Positions 54,466 through 64,000 of a DNA stretch of 64,000 bases are shown here, in pieces. Within the stretch, counting starts at the first letter, position 1; each line of letters opens with the position of its first letter. Both the position numbers and the translations under genes were made by a program. The notes below the pieces were generated by a model. The model was not told where the DNA came from and made no database searches. It saw only the letters and a program-made list of their open reading frames with translations. Source of the stretch: Pelobates cultripes (taxonomy: Eukaryota; Chordata; Amphibia; Anura; Pelobatidae); contig OW240913.1 of NCBI GenBank assembly GCA_933207985.1, positions 273,362,681 to 273,426,680 on the forward strand. The letters are read 5' to 3'.

Positions 54466-55094
54466 ATGTCTAGCATTCTGACAAAATATTCATGGCAGAT
54501 ACAGAAGTACTGAGAATACAGGTGAAAGGTAAAAAAAAAATATAGAGTTAATCTCTCCTATTGTTTCAACCATATTAAGGTGACTCCAGATCAAGAATGT
54601 CAAACCGGTCAGGAAGAAGGCCAGCTTAAACTCACACTTATCTTCTGATAGCCACATGGCATAAAAGGAAGAATATACTGTATATTCATAAAGAAAATGT
54701 GTCTGCCATTGTACAATAAAAACCAGACTAATTATTTTCATAGTAACCACATGGGGTGCTTCCAGTGTTCTCTTTCTATGCGTCTGAGGTTTGAAAGTAA
54801 ATGTCCAGCCTATATGCTAATATTACTAGGAAAATAATATGAACTATTTTTACGAAATAATGAAAATAAGAGAAAGCTTCTTGACCACTGTGATAAGACT
54901 GTTTTCTTGCTGTCATCGTTGGATATTTTGGGACATGCGCAAACAACAACTAGGATGCTAAATATTCATCGCTATTGATATACTTTGCGATGACACATCC
55001 TGCAGGACATAAAAGTGTGACTTCCTCTGAAGTGAACCAAATCTAACATACTCTATCTTGATCTTTGTCGAGATGGGAGATCTTACTAGAAATA
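54466..55094. other. Unassigned stretch
   Basis: No supported gene or element. Confidence 0.45.
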
Positions 55095-55697
55095 CCGTAT
55101 TTTTCGCTCCATAAGACACACTTTTTTTCCCCCTCAAAAGTGAGGGGAAATGTCTGTGCGTCTTATGGAGCGAATGTGAAGCTTGACTTACCTGTCTTGT
55201 AGCGTGGGCCGGCAGCACAGCGCGCTCCGCGGTACAGGAACTTCAAGTTCAGGTTCCGGTTTCCGGCGGGACTGAAAGGAAGTGTGCACACTGAGTGTGG
55301 GACACTATGGGAAATTGGGAGGGTGGGACACTATGGGACAAGGGGAAGGGTGGACACTATGGGAGGGAAAGTGCACTATGGGACAAGTGGGGGGAACACT
55401 ATGGGATGAGAACACTATTGGACAAGGGGAGGAGGGGTTAACAATCACTATGGGACAGAGGAAAGGGGGGTTAAAATAACTATGGGACAGTGGAGGGGGG
55501 TTAAAGATCATTATGGGACAGGAGAGGGGAGTGGGTGGTAAGGAACAAAAAATTCCTTAAAAAAAATATTCTGAACAAACTGTCCCATAGTAAGAAACAC
55601 TATGGAACAGTTCAGAATATTTTTTTTTCTGGGTTTCCTCCTCTAAAAACTAGGTGCGTCTTATGGTGAGGTGCATCTTATGGAGCGAAAAATACGG
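55095..55697. mobile_element. TA-flanked inverted-repeat element with internal minisatellite
   Basis: Left CCGTATTTTTCGCTCCATAA, right TTATGGAGCGAAAAATACGG: a perfect 20-bp terminal inverted repeat, flanked by TA (55093-55094 and 55698-55699). Subterminal GTGCGTCTTATGG copies occur on both sides. TA flanks suggest a Tc1/mariner-like relation, but the superfamily is unproven. No transposase is present. Confidence 0.75.
55290..55525. repeat. CACTATGGGACA minisatellite
   Basis: About a dozen irregular units around CACTATGGGACAAGGGGA. It lies within the TA-flanked element. Confidence 0.8.
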
Positions 55698-55854
55698 TAT
55701 ATTGATTCTAGTTGGACACTGTCTGTTGTAGATCCCCTTTCTTGCCTTCCTCCGTAGATTTCTATGACGGAAACAGGGTATTGAACTTGTGATGCAGCAT
55801 TGTTTTAACCACAGCTGTCATAAAAAAACTGACATGACGCTTAATGGTCTATAA

Positions 55855-55990
55855 CAAGGGTAGGGAACGTTTGGCACTTCAGCTGTTATGCACTACATCT
55901 CCCATAATGCTCTTACAGCTATACTGATGGCAAAGCATCAGTAGGTATGTAGTCAATAACATCTGGAGTGCCAAAGGTTGACTACCCCTG
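55855..55990. mobile_element. hAT-type MITE, diverged
   Basis: CAAGGGTAGGGAACG...GTTGACTACCCCTG, with flanking 8-mers GTCTATAA and GTCTAACA. Arms CACTACATCTCCC and CAAAGCATCAGTAGG. An older copy of the 16241 family. Confidence 0.65.
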
Positions 55991-55998
55991 GTCTAACA

Positions 55999-56378
55999 AA
56001 GGTGTGTGCAACATAGTGCACTAGTATTCACACCGACAAAATTATTATCTAAATACGAATTTAAAAAGCACAAATACATTTTTGCACTGGTGATAACTAG
56101 TTGTTAAAAAGAAAAAGCATGATTTGTTTTCTTTTTTTTTTTTTTTTTAAAGCCCAAAAAACATCACAAGGTAATAAAAAAATAAATAAAAAAACAACAA
56201 CAAAAAAAAACATGTCCACAGAGACCTAAGTAAGGGACAGGCAAGAGAATTTGGTCATGCATTGGAGAATGCCTGGGCACAGCTCTGGCAAAAGCCTATA
56301 ATAATATACAAATATTCATGTGAAATGCAAAGATCAGGATTGGCTGATGTAGACAAATCCCATGATGCCTTGCCAGCT
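55999..56378. other. Unassigned stretch with A/T runs
   Basis: A T run at 56131-56148 and A runs at 56176-56210. No gene. Confidence 0.45.
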
Positions 56379-56765
56379 TTAAAGGGTTTCTCAAAGCACC
56401 ATGACATGTATTGACAAGGTTGTGATGCTTGGAGTCTGTATGTATTGGAAACTTTCACATACTTAGAAATTTTATGTTGTTGGAGGTATCGCTTTAACTC
56501 CAGCAACATCATTAGCCAGCCCAAAATCAAAGTTTCAGACTGGCTGATGTCAATTCTGTGCATATTCCTTGCACAAATGTCCATTCATTGTCTAGGAGTG
56601 CTCAGCTGACTCTCTCAGCCAACAAATGAACGGCAGGATTGGAATCCAGCTTCTGCAGCTCAGCAGGACCCAGGAATGTGGCAAACCACTGCTACATGGG
56701 AACCAGCACCAGGGTTCTTCTAGGATCATATGCTAGGTGTTTTGATGCTGGGAGTAACTCTTTAA
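56379..56765. mobile_element. T2-like MITE
   Basis: TTAA at 56379-56382 and 56762-56765. Left AGGGTTTCTCAAAGCACCAT, right TTTTGATGCTGGGAGTAACT. Ends are imperfectly inverted. Confidence 0.5.
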
Positions 56766-57030
56766 GCAGGTCTAACCATCATAGGAAATTTAGATCTGCA
56801 ACAGCTGTATGTTATTCATCTGGTCACCTCTAGTATTATTACTAATAATGATGATGTATTATTGACCCTCTTCTTCTGGCAGACAGAATATTATAGGAAC
56901 TGTAGTCAAGCAGTTTTCAGACTCAGGTTAGACACCGCTGGTTTGGGAAGTCTGGTTATTTTCACCAATATCTTCCCATGCTTATCAACCCATACCATGG
57001 ACAGAAGGTCCTTGTGCCATTGGACTAAAA

Positions 57031-57158
57031 CATGGGTCCTCAAACTCCGGCCCCCCAGATGTTGCTGAACTACAACTCCCTTGATTCTCTGGCTATCTAT
57101 GTAATTCAAAGAGTTGTAGTTCAGCAACATCTGGGGGGCCGTAGTTTGAGGACCCATG
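57031..57158. mobile_element. Palindromic hAT-like MITE
   Basis: CATGGGTCCTCAAACTCCGG...AGTTTGAGGACCCATG, with arms CCCCCAGATGTTGCTGAACT and its inverse. Near-perfect pairing over about 55 bp per side. No clear 8-bp duplication. Confidence 0.65.
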
Positions 57159-57164
57159 GATTTT

Positions 57165-57865
57165 TGCATTGCTGACCGGCGACGGTCCTGAACCGTCCTA
57201 ATGGTCAGATGTACTTACTCGATCGCCGTCGTTCCCCCGGTGGCGATCGGTGGTGCTCCCGGTGTGGGGAGACTGCCTGCAGCCCAGACAGTCTCCCCAC
57301 GGCGTATAAGGACCCCTGAGGCCATGTGATCACATGGTCACAATAGGTGTCCATGTGTCTGCCTGCCTGACAGGCAGTCTCCCTGCTAGTGCAAAATCAT
57401 AAAAAAAAAGTTAATAATAAAAAAAAAAAATTATATGTGTGTATTTGTAATATGATATATAGACATATATTATATCTATATAATATATGTCTATATATCA
57501 TATATATAATGTCATACCAAGTGTATTTTTATATTAATATATACATATATTAATATAAAAATACACTTATAATTAAATTACACACATATATAATATATAT
57601 ATAATAACTATTGTATATATCATTATAAAAGACAAATAATAAGTAATTTAAATTAAATTAAATAAAAAAAAATAAAAAATAATAAGATAAAAAAATTAAA
57701 TCTATATGAAATTTTATTCTAACTGTATTTTGATAATATATATATCAAAATACACTTAGAATTAAATTGTATATATTTATCTATGTATATATATAAATAA
57801 AAATAAAAAAATTACATAAATAATTATATAAATATACACGTAGACTTCAAATATATAAATAGGCA
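57165..57865. mobile_element. Palindromic piggyBac-like element, left part (copy C)
   Basis: A GC-rich segment (CCGGTGGCGATCGGTGG, GACTGCCTGCAG, GGCAGTCTCCCTGCTAGTG) is followed by AT-rich palindromes. This is the same order as in copy A at 8390-9200. No left TTAA terminus was identified. It is interrupted by the LINE at 57866 and resumes at 61982. Confidence 0.5.
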
Positions 57866-60800
57866 AGAAGGACAGCCAAGGCAGATTTGTGATCCTGCAA
57901 TGTATAATAAATAATAACCCAATCATACTAGTGTGCCTTTATAGTCCAAACGACCAACAGCGCAATTTTCTGCACAAAGTCCTCAGGAATATACCCACAG
58001 AAGTAACAACCCCATTGGTTATATGTGGAGACCTCAACCACACCATGGACTCACGTATAGACTCAACAACGCCTAGCGACTCCAACAGGCATGTAAAATT
58101 GAAAAACGCAAACAAAGCGCTAGTGAAGCTCATTCAAGAATACGGGTTATATGATATATGGAGAACAACACACCCCCTGGCAAGGGAATACACATTTCTA
58201 TCACAGACACATAAAACCTACTCCAGAATTGACCATATACTTATATCGGGCACCTTGCTCTCACAGGTGGAAGACTGCACCATTGGAAACATAGTGTGGT
58301 CTGACCACGCGCCGGTGACCCTTACAATGCACAATCAATACCAGCACAGAGGAAAACCACCGTGGCGTCTAAATGACACGCTTCTACACGACGACTCATA
58401 TGTAACAAAACTAACGGAGGACCTAAGAAATTACTTTCAACTAAATGACAACCAAGAAGCATCAATACTTTCTATTTGGCAAGCTCATAAAACAGTCCTA
58501 CGGGGCCAGTTGATTAGCCGAGCCTCATATCTCCACCGTCAACGCAACAAAACATTCATAGATCTACTCAGAAGACTGAGAGACACCACAACGGCCCACC
58601 TCCTGAACCCGACAGACACATCTGCGGAAACCATCAAGGACCTCACTAATCAACTCAACACCAAGGCGCTTCAAAAGATGGCCCACATCCTCACAAAATT
58701 GAAACTGAACTCCTATACCCAAGGTAATAAGGCAGGGAAACACTTAGCTAACGTACTCAGGCAGAAACAGGCAAACTCCAAAATCCCATTCCTGACCACC
58801 AATGCGGGAGACAAAATCCACAACCCGCAAGACATAAATGACTGTATGGCTGACTACTATCACTCTCTCTACAACCTCAACCTGGACAAGACACTTCATC
58901 AACCCAAAAAACAGGAGATAGATGAATTTCTAACTTCTGTCAAATTACCTATACTTACGACCGTACAACAAACGACTCTCACGAAGCCCATCACAATAGA
59001 TGAAATAACGGACAGCATCAACTCCCTCCCGAAAGGGAAATCTCCAGGCCCGGACGGACTGACTAACCTATACTATAAACGTTTTGCCCCTAACATAGCC
59101 CCCTATCTTCAAAGAGTTTTCCAACACGCACTACAACAGGGGACACTACCAACAGAGATGCTTATGGCACATGTTGCCACTCTCCCCAAACCAGGGAAAC
59201 CACCGAACAAATGCCAGAACTTACGGCCCATCTCCCTTTTGAACACGGACATAAAGATACTGGCAAAAATCTTCTCTAATAGACTAACACACATAATCCC
59301 CACAATTATAGGAAGAGACCAGGTGGGGTTTGTAGGGGGCAGACAGGGAGCAGACGGCACGAGAAAGACCCTAAACCTGCTATATGAGATGCAAACTAAA
59401 AAGAACCCTGGGATTCTGTTATCGTTGGACGCAGAAAAAGCCTTCGATAGGCTAAACTGGCCCTTCTTACTAGCAGTCCTACAAAAATTCGGCTTCCCTG
59501 ACCAATTCCTATCGCTAGTCAAAGCATTGTACTCGTCACCAACCGCCCGAGTAGTAAATGGAGGATTTATATCCAAACCGTTCACCATATCTAATGGTTC
59601 CCGACAGGGATGTCCACTCTCCCCACTGCTCTATATCCTAGCGCTAGAACCCCTTACCCAACTCATCCGAGACCACCCAGACATACACGGCATCACAGTA
59701 AAAAGGCGGGAACACAAAATGTCCCTATTTGCAGATGACATCCTCCTAACCCTTGAACAACCAAGCGTGTCACTGCCAAATTTTCACAAAATCCTTTCCA
59801 ACTACAGTAACTGCTCCTATTACAAATTAAATATCGCAAAAACCCTAGCACTAGGCATAAATATTCCACACACAGACCTGACAACATTGAAGCTAAACTT
59901 CACATATGACTGGAGGAGAGACCACATTAAGTTTCTAGGGGTCAACTTCACTCCCAAAGCGAATGCACTATATAAGGCAAACTATGCCAAACTACAAGCA
60001 GAAATCCAAACTATCCTACAAAACTGGAAAGGCAAATATATCTCATGGACAGGCCGTATAGCAGCGGTGAAAATGGTAATCTTACCGAAAATTCAATACC
60101 TATTCCGCACCCTGCCGATCAAGCTCCCGAAACGTTACCTACTAGAGCTGAAGACCATCTTAAACAACTACATCTGGGACTATAAAAAGCCGAGGGTCGC
60201 TAAGACAACCCTGCACAGACCATCCACCCAAGGCGGAATGGGACTCCCCGACCTCATGGGGTACTACAGAGCTGCCCACATAACCCCCCTGGTGACTATC
60301 TCATACAGACAAGAACCCACATCCTGGGCCGAAATAGAAGAAAGCCACGCACAGGGGTTATCTCTCCCACTCCTAGCATGGCTACCAAAAATCCACAGGC
60401 CAAAAGCAACCGAACTACTGCCCACAACCGCACTGACCCTTACAATCTGGGACACATATCGCAAGAAAATGGGAGACACAGCAACGCTCTCCCCAGCACT
60501 CCCACTGGACGCGTTCAAAGTACTGATACCAGATTTTAACTATAGACTTTGGAAAAGACATGGGGTGAACACCATCTCACAAATAATGCAAGGCAACAAA
60601 CTTAAGCCACTGCCAGATCTTCGAACAGAATTCCAACTGTCCGGCACAGCAACCTTCTCCTATAGGCAATTGAGATCGTGGGTGCTAGCCCAGCCAACAC
60701 CACAAATGATACAACCACCAAACACACACTGGACAACAGTTATTAAAATGTGCACAAAGACTAAACCCGTCACAAAAATCATCTCCACAATATATGCCTC

Positions 60801-61964
60801 AGAATACACACGACTACTGACCAAACCACCATCCTTTATAACAGTATGGGAACAAGACATAGGTCACCGGCTGACCGCAGAACAATGGCAAACCATCTAC
60901 TGTACGAATAAACTAATGACACTATCCACGACACACGTGGAGCTATCCCGCAAGATCCTGTACAGATGGTACCTAGTACCCACAAGACTTAAACATAGTT
61001 TCTCGAACACATCAGACCTATGTTGGAGATGCGCAACAGACAAAGGAACCATGATACATATTTGGTGGCACTGCCCAACACTTCGACCCTTTTGGTCCCA
61101 AATCAGAGCACTGACGACACACTGCACAGGAGTGTGTCTACCAAACACACCAGAAACGCTCCTACTTCTCCTACTCCCACAGACACAACACACGCACATA
61201 CGCTACTTAGTGTATCACATTGTAATAGCAGCCCTCACCCTTATCAGCAGACAATGGAAGCAAACTAACCCCCCCACAATCAACCAATGCAAAGAAGTAA
61301 TAGAATGCAACAAAACGTACGAACTCATGGCAAGGAAAACAAAACAAGGAAAGCCCTATTGGCTCGAAGCGTGGAACATATGGGACGAACAAAAGCACAA
61401 ATATACGAACCCGACAGATAATCAAAATATACAAAATAACATCACGATTAGCTAGACACTCCCCTGAAAGGAGGCAACACACTCAGACAACACGCTCACA
61501 AGGAATCAAGTGAGAAAACCATACACACACACATCCATGATAGCAACTGACATACCCGCAGCGCAATCCTATACCCTACTCTCACATATCCAACCCTCTC
61601 CCCCCCCACCTACCACAACCTAATCAGACCACAGCCACCCCACATCCACCACATCCGCCACTGCCGCACCTACAGAGACAGCACTCACAGAAGAATTCCA
61701 AAGACCAAAAGTACCAAGTCTAAACCACTACTACCGAATAGCTAAACACACAACTGCGGACCTACACAGTCTTAAATGTGAGATACCCAATGCAAGGCAA
61801 CTGAAAGTATTGTATAATCCTGCGATGTACTGTGGAACTTATAATGTATTGTAAAGTATTGTACCAGGCAAAAATATTTCCCCCTCCCTCCTCCCCCTCT
61901 TCTCTTCTGTACCCCTTCCTCCGCCCCCCTTTGGAAAAGAATAAAAATTGTCAAATTCAAAAAA
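57866..61964 (+). mobile_element. 5'-truncated L1-superfamily LINE
   Basis: Bounded by the 17-bp perfect duplication AAATATATAAATAGGCA (57849-57865 and 61965-61981; the leading As may belong to the poly-A tail). It holds most of ORF2, a C-rich 3' untranslated region, AATAAA at 61940 and a short poly-A tail. ORF1 and the 5' end of ORF2 are missing, as expected from incomplete target-primed reverse transcription. The perfect duplication and open frame indicate recent insertion. Confidence 0.9.
57868..61455 (+). CDS. ORF2: LINE ORF2 protein, N-terminally truncated (endonuclease-reverse transcriptase)
   Basis: About 1,195 codons open from the insertion boundary to TAG at 61453-61455, with no authentic start codon (GTG at 57889 is not a real start). 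The C-terminal two-thirds of an apurinic-type endonuclease remain: CGDLN (58030), YSRIDHIL and SDHAPV (His 58306). The N-terminal catalytic part is lost, so nicking should be dead. The reverse transcriptase shows GKSPGPDGL, LRPISLLN, motif A LDAEKAFD (Asp 59428), SRQGCPLSPLLY, and motif C FADD (59728-59739). A zinc-knuckle-like C-x2-C...H...C region (61021-61074) follows. The overall pattern fits the L1/Tx1 superfamily. Expression is unlikely without a promoter. Confidence 0.9.
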   Translation, partial: KDSQGRFVILQCIINNNPIILVCLYSPNDQQRNFLHKVLRNIPTEVTTPLVICGDLNHTMDSRIDSTTPSDSNRHVKLKNANKALVKLIQEYGLYDIWRTTHPLAREYTFLSQTHKTYSRIDHILISGTLLSQVEDCTIGNIVWSDHAPVTLTMHNQYQHRGKPPWRLNDTLLHDDSYVTKLTEDLRNYFQLNDNQEASILSIWQAHKTVLRGQLISRASYLHRQRNKTFIDLLRRLRDTTTAHLLNPTDTSAETIKDLTNQLNTKALQKMAHILTKLKLNSYTQGNKAGKHLANVLRQKQANSKIPFLTTNAGDKIHNPQDINDCMADYYHSLYNLNLDKTLHQPKKQEIDEFLTSVKLPILTTVQQTTLTKPITIDEITDSINSLPKGKSPGPDGLTNLYYKRFAPNIAPYLQRVFQHALQQGTLPTEMLMAHVATLPKPGKPPNKCQNLRPISLLNTDIKILAKIFSNRLTHIIPTIIGRDQVGFVGGRQGADGTRKTLNLLYEMQTKKNPGILLSLDAEKAFDRLNWPFLLAVLQKFGFPDQFLSLVKALYSSPTARVVNGGFISKPFTISNGSRQGCPLSPLLYILALEPLTQLIRDHPDIHGITVKRREHKMSLFADDILLTLEQPSVSLPNFHKILSNYSNCSYYKLNIAKTLALGINIPHTDLTTLKLNFTYDWRRDHIKFLGVNFTPKANALYKANYAKLQAEIQTILQNWKGKYISWTGRIAAVKMVILPKIQYLFRTLPIKLPKRYLLELKTILNNYIWDYKKPRVAKTTLHRPSTQGGMGLPDLMGYYRAAHITPLVTISYRQEPTSWAEIEESHAQGLSLPLLAWLPKIHRPKATELLPTTALTLTIWDTYRKKMGDTATLSPALPLDAFKVLIPDFNYRLWKRHGVNTISQIMQGNKLKPLPDLRTEFQLSGTATFSYRQLRSWVLAQPTPQMIQPPNTHWTTVIKMCTKTKPVTKIISTIYASEYTRLLTKPPSFITVWEQDIGHRLTAEQWQTIYCTNKLMTLSTTHVELSRKILYRWYLVPTRLKHSFSNTSDLCWRCATDKGTMIHIWWHCPTLRPFWSQIRALTTHCTGVCLPNTPETLLLLLLPQTQHTHIRYLVYHIVIAALTLISRQWKQTNPPTINQCKEVIECNKTYELMARKTKQGKPYWLEAWNIWDEQKHKYTNPTDNQNIQNNITIS

Positions 61965-61981
61965 AAATATATAAATAGGCA

Positions 61982-63232
61982 TATATATTTAAATTCTACA
62001 TGCGTATTTATGTAATATTTTTACATAATTAAGAAATTTTATTGATTGCAATTTAAGGGACCTGCCTGCCAACCAAGGCCGAAAGTCCAGAGAATTGAAT
62101 TTGCTAGCACTGTATTTTACCCTGTAACATTCTAGGACACCCTAAAACCTGTACATGGGGGTACTATGTTACTCGGGAGACTTTGCTGAATACAAATATT
62201 AGTGATTCAAAACAGTATAACATATCACAGCGATGATATTGTCAGTGAAAGTAACTTTTTTGCATTTTTCACACACAAACAGCACTTTTACTGATGATAT
62301 AATTGTTGTGATACGTTTTCCAGTTTTGAAACACACAATATTTGTGTTCAGCAAAGTCTCCTGAGTATAACAGTACACCCTGTGTACAGGTTTTATAGCG
62401 TTTTTGAAAGTTACAGGGTCAAATATTTTTACATTGAAAATAGCCAGGTTGGTTACTTTGCCTTTGAGAGCGTATGGTAGCCCAGGAATGAGAATTACCC
62501 CCATGATGGCATACCATTTACAAAAGAAGACAACCCAAGGTATTGCAAATGGGGTATGTCCAGTCTTTTTTAGTAGCCACTTAGTCACAAACACTGGCCA
62601 AAATTAGCGTTCAATCTAGTTTTTTACTTTTTTCACACACAAACAAATATGAACGCAAAGTTTGGCCAGTGTTTGCAACTAAGTGGCTACTAAAAAAGAC
62701 TGGATATACTTTAAAAAAAATATGTACATGTGGGGTGTTTTTCAGAGATTTATGACAGATAATAGTGTTACAATGTCACTATTGATAAATTTAAAAAATT
62801 TATGTTTTGAAACTGCAATATCCTACTTGTACTTATAGCCCTATAACATGCAAAAAATAGCAAAAAAGCATGTAAACACTGGGTATTTTTAAACTCAGGA
62901 CAAAATTTTGAATCTATTTAGCAGTTTTTTTCATTCGCTTTTGTAGATGAGTAAAAGATTTTTCAAGTAAAAGTCAAAAAACATGTATTTGTTTCAATTT
63001 TTCATCATATTTTTTCATTTTTAAAAAAATTAAATTACATGAGATTATATAAATAATGGTATGTAAAGAAAGCCCCTTTTGTCCTGAAAAAAAACCAATA
63101 TATAATTTGCATGGGAACAGTAAATGAGAGAGCGGAAAATTACAGCCAAACACAAACACCACAAAAGTGTAAAAATATGCCTGGTCGCAAATGTACAACA
63201 TCGCAAAAACAGTCCGGTACTTAAGGGGTTAA
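61982..63232. mobile_element. Palindromic piggyBac-like element, right part (copy C)
   Basis: Resumes the element interrupted by the LINE and ends AAGGGG-TTAA (TTAA 63229-63232). It carries the ATGGTAGCCCAGGAATGAG, TTACCCCCATGATGGCATAC and GTAGCCACTTAGTCACAAAC blocks. These occur in copy A at 9620-9740, and the same arm recurs inverted near 62640-62700. It is non-coding. Confidence 0.65.
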
Positions 63233-64000
63233 AAGTGTTTGTGAGATGTAGAACATGTAAACAGTGAATGCATCAAGCATGCTTGATCTGTACAATAATG
63301 CATCACTGAACGCAGGCTACCGATTTCCTCACTAACACTTCCAATTTGGCCAGTGTTTGCCTTTTCATTGTAACTGCCCTTACCAAACACAAAATCTGGC
63401 ATAACTATCACAGCCTTTTCTCCAAAAGGTGGCACATATTCAAGTGGGTGTGTACTCCATTGTGTCTTGCAATAAGTATGCTCAGTGACTGTAATAATCA
63501 CGAGGAACAAGAAGAAAAAAGTATGATAAAACGACAATGTCAAAAACCATGGCAAATGTTCTAAAATTCAACTAATTATGGTTTCAATGGTGACTGCAAT
63601 TGTTTAAAAACTTTACCACAGGATTGTACTTTATAAATGACTTCCAATACCTCAGAAGGACTTCCATGGGGATTTTGTGAATAAACAGTAATATAGAATA
63701 AATTATGTGCATTCAGGACCATAGGTCACAGCAGGGCTCAGACATTTCACTTGCCCGCTATCTAATAAGTGAAAGTTCAGCCTTTTTATTGAGTGTGCCA
63801 TGGACCCTCTACTGCAGTCCGTAACTTTTAATCCTTGCTTGTAGGACTTGACACTTTGAGCCCTTGTGATATGAGACCTAAAGACAGTAATATAAATGGT
63901 TACAGTGTTCTACACACTTGACAGCTTAGGGACTTACATATTGTCAATCATCACGTATTAAAACTGATGGGTGAGTAAAGCATAACGTGACAATTTAGTG
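63233..64000. other. Unassigned stretch
   Basis: No supported gene or element. Overlapping opposite-strand frames at 63229-63564 lack motifs. Confidence 0.45.

Noticed and set aside
57889..57891. GTG at 57889 as start of LINE ORF2
   Set aside because: The frame is open upstream to the insertion boundary and similarity continues there; the true start was lost by 5' truncation.
59109..59588. 159-codon minus-strand frame
   Set aside because: Shadow of the LINE reverse-transcriptase coding region.

Overview
The window looks like non-genic chromosomal DNA from a vertebrate, most probably an anuran amphibian. It is AT-rich, with many simple repeats. It is crowded with repeat families typical of frogs: TTAA-flanked T2/Kolobok-type MITEs, piggyBac-like long-inverted-repeat elements, hAT MITEs with 8-bp duplications, L1-, L2- and CR1-like LINE pieces, a Tc1 remnant and solo LTRs. 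I found no host protein-coding exon, tRNA or rRNA that I can support. Species cannot be fixed from sequence alone.

Layout. 1-7.5 kb: LINE 3' tails, a TG-rich minisatellite, a solo LTR with a perfect 5-bp duplication (5246-6297), and a retroelement end carrying a hammerhead-ribozyme-like core on the minus strand (about 7285-7352). 7.75-16.4 kb: two long palindromic piggyBac-like elements. The first is bounded by TTAA and CCCC/GGGG. The second is interrupted by a solo LTR (13291-14210) that itself contains a 48-bp tandem array. Another LTR, a hAT-like element with a GT minisatellite, and two further inverted-repeat elements follow. 17.4-19.5 kb: a Tc1 transposase tail cut by a T2 MITE, then a large minisatellite whose units change strand twice. 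20-41.6 kb: scattered T2 MITEs, often nested inside other elements (in an L2 LINE at 33.5-34.8 kb, in another MITE at 37.6-38.3 kb, and around a hAT MITE at 40.25-40.8 kb), separated by unassigned AT-rich DNA.

41634-48382 is the centrepiece: an essentially full-length, young Ngaro-type tyrosine-recombinase retrotransposon. Its repeats are arranged A1 - genes - B1 A2 B2. It encodes a Gag-like protein with a CCCH/CCHC zinc region, a DIRS/Ngaro reverse transcriptase-RNase H, a tyrosine recombinase, and an SGNH-hydrolase domain broken in this copy by a 16-bp tandem duplication. A candidate 70-bp GT-AG intron (44062-44131) would fuse the Gag frame to the pol frame exactly, and a second candidate intron lies between recombinase and hydrolase. 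The gene order suggests packaging (Gag), reverse transcription (RT-RH), integration of a circular intermediate by the recombinase, and an accessory hydrolase of unknown role.

48.4-57.2 kb: a 166-bp-period tandem array, more T2 MITEs and an element with TA-flanked inverted repeats. 57.2-63.2 kb: a third palindromic piggyBac-like element split by a 5'-truncated L1-superfamily LINE (57866-61964). The LINE has about 1,195 uninterrupted codons of ORF2 and a 17-bp target-site duplication. The rest of the window is unassigned AT-rich sequence.
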